A stretch of DNA of 26,973 bases from Arthrobacter sp. (lineage in GTDB: Bacteria > Actinomycetota > Actinomycetes > Actinomycetales > Micrococcaceae): the NCBI GenBank assembly GCA_031178585.1, contig JAPSIT010000021.1, positions 1 through 26,973 of the forward strand. Direction: 5' to 3'. The translations under genes were made by a program, and so were the position numbers. The notes below the pieces were generated by a model. That model saw nothing but the letters and a program-made list of their open reading frames with translations, ran no database searches and was not told the origin of the DNA. Of the stretch, positions 22,788 to 26,973 are shown piece after piece. Every line of letters starts with the position of its first letter. The first letter of the stretch is position 1.

Positions 22788-22803
22788 GTACAGCAAGTTG
22801 AAC
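22788..22803. promoter_or_regulatory. IclR-type palindrome upstream of the transporter gene
   Basis: GTACA (22788-22792), six bases, TGAAC (22799-22803) matches GTTCA-N6-TGAAC with one mismatch. It is about 88 bases before the transporter GTG. A further TGAAC occurs at 22780-22784. Confidence 0.5.
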
Positions 22804-22862
22804 AACTAGCCAACGGACTCCGAGTGTTACGTGCCGGAAGCGCTGTCGGGCGGCTTTCAGGC

Positions 22863-23660
22863 CTAGCCCATGGGGTTGCCGAGGGATCTGGCCAGCTCCT
22901 TCAGTTCCTTCACCATCTGAGCGCCCTGCTCCTCCGAGAAGGTGGCCTTAAGGGCCGTGACGGACAGCCCAAGGCTGGGACCGTGTGCGCCGTGGGTGGG
23001 AACCGAAACGGCCAGGCAAACTACCCCGGTAGTGGATTCCTCGTCCTCAAAGGCATAGCCCTGTTGGCGGATGTCCTGCAGCTCGGCCTTGAGTTCGGCG
23101 CCGGTGCGCAGCGACTTCGGTGTGAGCACGGGGAGTTCGGCATCATCCGGGAACATGGCATCGATGTCATGGTCGTGCAGCCGGGCGATCAGGACCTTGC
23201 CGACAGCACAAAGAGAAACCGGCATCTTGTCACCGATGTTCGAGGTCAGCCTGACGGCCGGGTGCCCCTCATAACGGGCAAGGTAGATGACGTTCGTGCC
23301 ATCGAGCATGGCGATCCGGACCGTCTCACCCGAAAGTGTTGGAGCCTGCTCGCAGAAGCGGTAGAACTCCTGCACCTCATCCATCCTGCTGAGGTAGGCA
23401 GCACCGAGTTCAACGAGCTTTCGGCCCAAAGTGTATTCCGCCCCCTGCCTGCTGATGAGCCGGGCCTCCTCCAGGGCGAGCAGCAGGTTGGACGTTGAGG
23501 ACTTGGGGATGCCCAGCTCCCGGGCAAGGTCACTGAGGGTGAGCCGCCCTGTAGCCGAGGATGCCAGCGCGTCCATCACGGCGGCAGCCCTGGTGACGGC
23601 GGGGGCCGGCGACGTGCTGCCCAGTCCTTCGTTAGCGCGGGAAGCGCGGGAATCGGCCAT
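22863..23660 (-). CDS. IclR-family transcriptional regulator
   Basis: The 265-residue product has an N-terminal winged helix (about 20-85): AAAVMDALASSATGRLTLSDLARELGIPKSSTSNLLLALEEARLI. The C-terminal IclR effector domain contains LTSNIGDKMPVSLCAVGKVLIARL, FEDEESTTGVVCLAVSVPTH and LGLSVTALKATF, with the Cys and polar residues that line the ligand pocket. The start is ATG 23658-23660, with AAGGAG six bases upstream; the longer frame to 23756 runs through the putative operator and is rejected. A GTTCA-N6-TGAAC palindrome 79 bases upstream suggests autoregulation. Related sites before the transporter and the dehydrogenase genes suggest it controls the whole local catabolic block (inference). 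Confidence 0.92.
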   Translation of the reverse strand: MADSRASRANEGLGSTSPAPAVTRAAAVMDALASSATGRLTLSDLARELGIPKSSTSNLLLALEEARLISRQGAEYTLGRKLVELGAAYLSRMDEVQEFYRFCEQAPTLSGETVRIAMLDGTNVIYLARYEGHPAVRLTSNIGDKMPVSLCAVGKVLIARLHDHDIDAMFPDDAELPVLTPKSLRTGAELKAELQDIRQQGYAFEDEESTTGVVCLAVSVPTHGAHGPSLGLSVTALKATFSEEQGAQMVKELKELARSLGNPMG

Positions 23661-23738
23661 GATTCTCCTTAATTGGGGCCGGAGGTTGCGGCTGGATTGA
23701 ACGGACAGCCAGAGTGCTCGGCCTTCCTTCCGTATGGC

Positions 23739-23754
23739 GTTCATTTGGCTGAAC
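23739..23754. promoter_or_regulatory. IclR-type palindrome upstream of iclR
   Basis: GTTCA (23739-23743), TTTGGC, TGAAC (23750-23754): perfect 5-bp arms separated by six bases. It is the best example of the palindrome shared by three promoters in this block. Confidence 0.55.
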
Positions 23755-23760
23755 ACTTCT

Positions 23761-24010
23761 CATCCTAATGGCTGGTGCCGGGCGTGTCGGGGCGCCCGCA
23801 GCGGTACTGCAGGAGCAACGGAAAACGCCTCCGGTCCGGGCAGGGAGATCCGTCTCACTTCGCAGCCCCTTTGTTTCATGTTTTCCAAACGTTCACTGTA
23901 TATTCGAACGCGAGCCTTCCACCGCGGCATCCCCCAATAGTCGCGGTGGAGGGCTTTTCCAATCCCCGGACTAGTCAGGCGGCTCCCCCTCCGCTCCCGA
24001 GCCTCTACAT
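23761..24010. other. intergenic region with one hairpin, no gene seen
   Basis: No convincing ORF lies here; the short open frames have the composition of non-coding DNA. It contains CGTTC (23890-23894) and GAACG (23906-23910) flanking TATATT, and an orphan terminator-like hairpin at 23914-23958. Confidence 0.5.
23914..23958 (+). terminator. orphan terminator-like hairpin
   Basis: GCCTTCCACCGCG (23914-23926) pairs with CGCGGTGGAGGGC (23942-23954), with one G-U pair, around a 15-base loop; TTTT follows on plus. No plus-strand gene lies upstream to be terminated. On minus it follows the DUF6504-like gene but lacks a T-tract. Confidence 0.55.
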
Positions 24011-24301
24011 CTACGCGGCGTCCGGGACCGCATCCCGCAGCCGCCAGCCACCACCCAGGCCGTCCCGCAAAATTTCCATCGTAGTTAGCGCCGACTCGGC
24101 GTTCCGGCCCAGCCTCGTCTGAAGGCGCCAGACCTCCACATCCACCCGGCTGCGACCCAGAGGCATCCGCCGCTCGGCCTCCCACCAATTGACGCGTTCG
24201 AACCACCTGACCGGCTCTGCGCTAACCATCCATTCGCGCCCGCCGCGGATGACAGCGGCGGGCTGCCCGTCAGCTGCAGTCTTCACCAGTACATGTTCCA
24301 T
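24011..24301 (-). CDS. small hypothetical protein, DUF6504-like
   Basis: The 96-residue product contains GQPAAVIRGGREWMVSAEPVRWFERVNWWEAERR and then VDVEVWRLQTRLG. The pattern of a short basic strand, Trp-rich segment and WW pair resembles the DUF6504 family of actinobacteria, sometimes found near translesion polymerase genes; I am only moderately sure. No signal peptide or membrane segment is present. The start at ATG 24299-24301 is supported by TAGTCT exactly six bases upstream, the leaderless geometry seen elsewhere in the window. It is a lone gene between the orphan hairpin and tRNA-Val. No function is assigned. Confidence 0.65.
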   Translation of the reverse strand: MEHVLVKTAADGQPAAVIRGGREWMVSAEPVRWFERVNWWEAERRMPLGRSRVDVEVWRLQTRLGRNAESALTTMEILRDGLGGGWRLRDAVPDAA

Positions 24302-24313
24302 GCGGGAAGACTA
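24302..24313 (-). promoter_or_regulatory. leaderless promoter of the DUF6504-like gene
   Basis: On minus TAGTCT (24313-24308), six bases, ATG at 24301; no ribosome binding site. Confidence 0.5.
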
Positions 24314-24445
24314 CGAGCGGGCACTGACACTTATGCCCCCGCCCGGTTGCCCACTGCCGCAGGCCTCATTGATGCACTTGAAGTCCACCTATGCGCGGAG
24401 TGAAGCCGGCCTCAGCGGTGCACAGCGCCAGCAAACAACGGCGCC

Positions 24446-24492
24446 AAACAAAAAACCCCGCCGCCCTGGCCTGCTGCCTGGACGACGGGGTT
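24446..24492 (-). terminator. Rho-independent terminator of tRNA-Val
   Basis: On minus AACCCCGTCGTCC pairs with GGGCGGCGGGGTT (with G-U pairs), and TTTTTTGTTT overlaps and follows the stem end. It starts 10 bases after the tRNA. Confidence 0.8.
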
Positions 24493-24501
24493 CGTTCTCT
24501 G

Positions 24502-24574
24502 TGGGTCCTACCGGGATCGAACCGATGACATCCACGGTGTAAACGTGGCGCTCTACCAGCTGAGCTAAAGACCC
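24502..24574 (-). tRNA. tRNA-Val (anticodon TAC)
   Basis: On minus the acceptor arm pairs GGGTCTT with AGGACCC (one G-U pair), and the D-arm has GCTC/GAGC. The anticodon stem CCACG/CGTGG encloses TTTACAC with anticodon TAC (24541-24539), and the T-arm has GGTTCGATCC. The discriminator is A and CCA is not encoded. TAGAGT at 24620-24625 on minus is a candidate -10. Confidence 0.97.
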
Positions 24575-24655
24575 AATCGCTCGTTCCCGCTGCGAAGCAC
24601 GCGAACCAACGAACATAGACTCTACCCGAACAGCGCCGGTAATTGCCAATCCTGG

Positions 24656-25585
24656 TCAGGGCGGGGACGCGGACGGCAGTTCGGCGGCGAGCCATGCCAG
24701 CGCTTCACTCACGCCGGCGGCCAGCTTAACGGTGGCGAGATCGTCGCCGCGTGTTTCGCCCCGATTTATGATCACCACCGGCTTGCCCTGCTTGGCGGCG
24801 TGCCGGACAAAACGGAGACCGCTCATGACGCTGAGCGACGACCCTGCGACGAGCAGCGCGCCCGCCTCGTCCACCATGGAATAGGCGCGTTCCACCCTCT
24901 CCTTGGGGACGTTCTCACCGAAGTAGACAAAGTCCGGCTTCAGCACACCACCGCAGGCCGGGCATTGGGCGACCACAAAGCTCCCGATGAGCTCGGAATC
25001 ATCCACGGTGGCATCGGCATCAGGTGCGATTTCCACCATCCCGGATTCCATTGCCCGCCCAAGGAACGCCGGGTTGAGCTCTTCGAGCACCCCTGCGAGC
25101 AGCTGCCGGGAGTAGGTGCGGCGGCAGTCCAGGCAAATCACCTGATCGAAGCGCCCGTGCAGGTCCACCACGTTGACGCTCCCGGCATCCTCATGCAGCC
25201 GGTCAACGTTCTGGGTGATGAGTCCCGTGAGCAGACCGCGGCGCTCCAGCACCACGACGGCGGCGTGCCCGGCATTCGGGTCGGCCCGCCGCAGGTGTGA
25301 CCAGCCGATATGGTTCCGCGCCCAATACCGCTGCCGGTTCCGCGCGTCCCCCACGAATTCCTGATAGGTCATGGGCGAGCGGGGCGGGGAATCAGGCCCT
25401 CGGTAATCAGGTATTCCGGAGTCCGTGCTGAGTCCGGCTCCGGTCAGGAGCGCCAGGCGCAGCCCGGACAGCACGTCCCGGATGTCCGCCAAGACCTTCA
25501 GCTCCGCCGGGGCGGGAGCCGTGCGCGGCACGGGCGGCAGGCTGGCAAAGCCTGTCAGGCCGGTGCCGGTCCGCCGCTGGTCCAC
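24656..25585 (-). CDS. Sir2-family NAD-dependent protein deacylase
   Basis: The 309-residue product is a sirtuin. GAGLSTDSGIPDYRGPD (49-65) and TQNVDRLH (124-131) bind NAD, and His143 in VDLHGRFDQV is the catalytic base. A zinc module uses Cys151, Cys154, Cys208 and Cys211 (CLDC ... CPAC). GSSLSVMSGLRFV and IINRG complete the Rossmann fold. The enzyme removes acyl groups from lysines, making nicotinamide and O-acyl-ADP-ribose. An insertion between the zinc pairs (NPAFLGRAMESG and PDADATVDDSEL) is larger than in the minimal bacterial sirtuins. The start is GTG 25583-25585, only three bases after the peroxiredoxin stop, so it is translated as the third gene of the DUF3052-peroxiredoxin-sirtuin operon. 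No acetyltransferase or acetyl-CoA synthetase gene is adjacent. Confidence 0.93.
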   Translation of the reverse strand: MDQRRTGTGLTGFASLPPVPRTAPAPAELKVLADIRDVLSGLRLALLTGAGLSTDSGIPDYRGPDSPPRSPMTYQEFVGDARNRQRYWARNHIGWSHLRRADPNAGHAAVVVLERRGLLTGLITQNVDRLHEDAGSVNVVDLHGRFDQVICLDCRRTYSRQLLAGVLEELNPAFLGRAMESGMVEIAPDADATVDDSELIGSFVVAQCPACGGVLKPDFVYFGENVPKERVERAYSMVDEAGALLVAGSSLSVMSGLRFVRHAAKQGKPVVIINRGETRGDDLATVKLAAGVSEALAWLAAELPSASPP

Positions 25586-25588
25586 GGT

Positions 25589-26092
25589 TCAGCCTTGTGC
25601 CAGTCCTGCCAGCACGCGGCGGTATTCGGCAAGGTCGCGCGCCTGGCCGCGAGGATTAACCACGACGTACCGTATCGTGCCTTCGCCGTCGATGATGAAG
25701 GTCCCACGGCCGGCCATGCCGCTGCTCCTGTCGAAAACCCCGTACTGCCCGGCCACTGCACCGTGGGGCCAGAAGTCCGCGAGGAGGCTGAAGTTGTAGC
25801 CTTCCTGCTCGGCATAGGCGCGCAGGGCGTATTTACTGTCGACCGAGATGGCCAGTACCTCAGCGTCGGCGTGTTCGAACATTGAAAGGTTGTCCCGGAT
25901 TTCGCACAGCTCGCCGGTGCAGATTCCCGAGAAGGCGAAGGGATAAAACACGACGACGACGTTGCGTCCCCGGAAGTCAGACAGCCGGACCGGTTCGCCG
26001 TACTGGTTCGCCAAGGTGAAGTCCGCGGCCTGCTGCCCTACGCGGGGCACCGCGGAGACAGCCGTGGAGTCCACGGTGTCAGTTGCCGTCAC
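25589..26092 (-). CDS. peroxiredoxin, AhpE-like
   Basis: The 167-residue product is a thioredoxin-fold peroxidase that reduces hydroperoxides. The peroxidatic Cys is in VVVFYPFAFSGICTGELCEIRD, and GRGTFIIDGEGTIRYVVVN matches the family. A second Cys four residues on (GELC) could serve as resolving or partner thiol, and is not in the one-Cys AhpE of M. tuberculosis as I remember it. The start is GTG 26090-26092, which overlaps the DUF3052 stop (GTGA) and has AGGAAG upstream inside that gene; the longer open frame is the shadow of DUF3052. The order aceE, DUF3052, ahpE matches the Rv2241-Rv2239c-Rv2238c neighbourhood of mycobacteria. Confidence 0.92.
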   Translation of the reverse strand: MTATDTVDSTAVSAVPRVGQQAADFTLANQYGEPVRLSDFRGRNVVVVFYPFAFSGICTGELCEIRDNLSMFEHADAEVLAISVDSKYALRAYAEQEGYNFSLLADFWPHGAVAGQYGVFDRSSGMAGRGTFIIDGEGTIRYVVVNPRGQARDLAEYRRVLAGLAQG

Positions 26093-26508
26093 TTGTTCTT
26101 CCTGGTGACCAGGCGCGTGGCGCTCCAGTCCTTGGAGACCCCCGCAGAGGTGGTGCAGTGCAGTCCTGCTGTGGGTGCAGCGTCCTGGATGTCGGAAGGG
26201 GAAACGTAGCCGGCGCGTCCGGATTTGGGGGTCAGAACCCACACAACGCCTCCCTCAGTGAGGGTCGTCAGGGAGTCGACAAGGGTGTCAACGAGATCGC
26301 CGTCGCCTTCGCGCCACCAGAAGATGACGGCATCCACGACGTCGTGGTCATCCTCATCAAGCAGTTCTGAACCGGTCAGATCCTCGATGTCATCACGCAA
26401 GTCGAAGTCGACGTCGTCGTCGTAGCCGAACTCCTGAATCAGATCCCCGCTCTTGAAACCCAATTTTTCCGCCACATTTACCGAAGTGGCGGCGTCGGCC
26501 TCACTCAC
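26089..26508 (-). CDS. DUF3052 family protein
   Basis: The 139-residue product has NVAEKLGFKSGDLIQEFGYDDDVD, the acidic DLRDDIEDLTGSELLDEDDHDVVDAVIFWWREGDGD, and GGVVWVLTPKSGRAGYVSPSDIQDAA, then GLHCTTSAGVSKDWSATRLV. These are the hallmark blocks of DUF3052, an actinobacterial family of unknown function next to aceE and ahpE. It is soluble and acidic. The GTG at 26506-26508 follows an excellent ribosome binding site, TAGGAGGAACGC. It heads the operon with the peroxiredoxin and sirtuin, and is divergent from aceE. Confidence 0.93.
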   Translation of the reverse strand: MSEADAATSVNVAEKLGFKSGDLIQEFGYDDDVDFDLRDDIEDLTGSELLDEDDHDVVDAVIFWWREGDGDLVDTLVDSLTTLTEGGVVWVLTPKSGRAGYVSPSDIQDAAPTAGLHCTTSAGVSKDWSATRLVTRKNK

Positions 26509-26872
26509 GCGTTCCTCCTATGAATAGTGATATCGATTACTCCAAGCCAACACCCTTTGGGCGTGGGCTTCAAGCTGCGACCGCCGCAGCGCGGCATATT
26601 GTGCGTCACACAACCAGTATGACGGGCAAAAACGTCGGGGACGTCAGGCGCGGCTACGCATCGGCTGGCCGTCACAGTTAGAGTGGCTGGTGACAGCTAT
26701 GCCTTCAGGGCGACCCTTGGACGCATAGTTCAGTCACAGACGAGATAGAACCCTGCCCGGCGCACCTGACCGGGCTGTTGTAACCGATATGTCGCACACG
26801 TCGTGTTCATGCCAGGCAGCTACCCTGCCGGACCTGAGGGCGCCGATGAATGCGCGCAAAGAGAGGTTGGAC
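26509..26872. other. regulatory region between DUF3052 operon and aceE
   Basis: No gene is seen in this 364-base divergent region. It holds TTGTGCGTCACACAA (26599-26613), a palindrome with 5-bp arms overlapping a TATTGT hexamer. On minus there is TATTCA just before the DUF3052 ribosome binding site. Upstream of aceE, TACCCT (26820-26825) is one of several weak -10-like hexamers. Such length suggests transcriptional control of aceE. Confidence 0.45.
26599..26613. promoter_or_regulatory. candidate operator palindrome in the aceE upstream region
   Basis: TTGTG, five bases, CACAA. It resembles a half-sized CRP/GlxR site but spacing differs from the TGTGA-N6-TCACA consensus, so the regulator is unknown. 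Confidence 0.35.
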
Positions 26873-26973
26873 GTGGCTGCAGGAGAAGATACCTCCCATA
26901 TCCTTAGCGGGTTGACTAACCAGCTGCCTGATCGTGATCCGGAAGAGACTGCCGAGTGGGTTGAGTCGCTGGA
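26873..26973 (+). CDS. aceE: pyruvate dehydrogenase E1 component, homodimeric type, 5' end only
   Basis: The visible 33 codons read VAAGEDTSHILSGLTNQLPD then RDPEETAEWVESL, the conserved N-terminus of actinobacterial AceE (DPEETAEW), which decarboxylates pyruvate with thiamine diphosphate in the pyruvate dehydrogenase complex. The gene runs off the right edge. GTG 26873 is preceded by AGAGAGG six to seven bases upstream and is preferred. An in-frame ATG at 26846 (adding MNARKERLD) also has a GAGGG site upstream, so the start is not certain. Synteny with DUF3052 and the peroxiredoxin supports the call. Confidence 0.88.
   Translation, partial: MAAGEDTSHILSGLTNQLPDRDPEETAEWVESL

Noticed and set aside
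21111..23498. 795-residue plus-strand open frame
   Set aside because: It runs antisense through the MFS transporter, the promoter region and iclR; low-complexity His/Gln/Glu-rich composition is typical of an antisense shadow.
1..26973. CRISPR array, insertion sequence, prophage or toxin-antitoxin pair
   Set aside because: No regularly spaced repeats, transposase, integrase or recognisable toxin/antitoxin motifs were found; the HNH-like gene stands alone without restriction partners.

Overview
The window looks like chromosome of a high-GC Gram-positive actinobacterium, most likely Arthrobacter, Pseudarthrobacter or a close relative in the Micrococcaceae. The grounds are the GC-rich coding sequence, an MptB-type mannosyltransferase, a long GapB-type glyceraldehyde-3-phosphate dehydrogenase, a homodimeric-type aceE start divergent from a DUF3052 gene and an AhpE-like peroxiredoxin, and many genes that look leaderless. 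I see no phage, insertion sequence, CRISPR array or defence island. Most genes are ordinary housekeeping genes; the accessory part lies at about 16.2-23.8 kb.

Layout. 1-1230: remains of a sugar isomerase/epimerase gene (minus) fused back to back to a LacI-family regulator pseudogene (plus); both have lost their 5' ends and the regulator carries two frameshifts. 1389-5396: an AlkD-type DNA glycosylase, an MptB-like glycosyltransferase, oligoribonuclease (orn), tRNA-His with a strong terminator, and peptide deformylase (def). 5449-8171: a membrane-anchored HNH nuclease-like protein, a small coiled-coil ORF and gap. 8429-8827: RNase P RNA (rnpB, minus). 8902-12340: a Tat/lipoprotein-type esterase, yaaA, a zinc-ribbon-like coiled-coil protein and a Nif3 protein. 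12434-14584: msrA, then cysK-cysE for cysteine synthesis. 14759-17181: gnd (minus) divergent from a GntR/FCD regulator.

17247-23660 is a sugar-acid-type catabolic block. A three-gene overlapping operon on minus encodes a beta-hydroxyacid dehydrogenase, a gluconate 5-dehydrogenase-like SDR and an L-idonate 5-dehydrogenase-like MDR. It is divergent from a D-2-hydroxyacid dehydrogenase gene, and is followed by an MHS-type transporter and an IclR regulator. A 16-bp palindrome of the form GTTCA-N6-TGAAC occurs (with variation) before the D-2-hydroxyacid dehydrogenase, the transporter and iclR, suggesting one local regulon. 24011-26973: a small DUF6504-like gene, tRNA-Val, the operon DUF3052-peroxiredoxin-sirtuin (minus), and the divergent start of aceE, which runs off the end.

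Recurring architecture: at least seven genes have a TANNNT -10 hexamer followed by exactly six bases and then the start codon, the signature of leaderless transcripts. The most useful leads are the candidate IclR regulon, this set of leaderless promoters, the structured leader between rnpB and gap, and a long unexplained hairpin after the D-2-hydroxyacid dehydrogenase gene. I did not find a clearly new kind of system.
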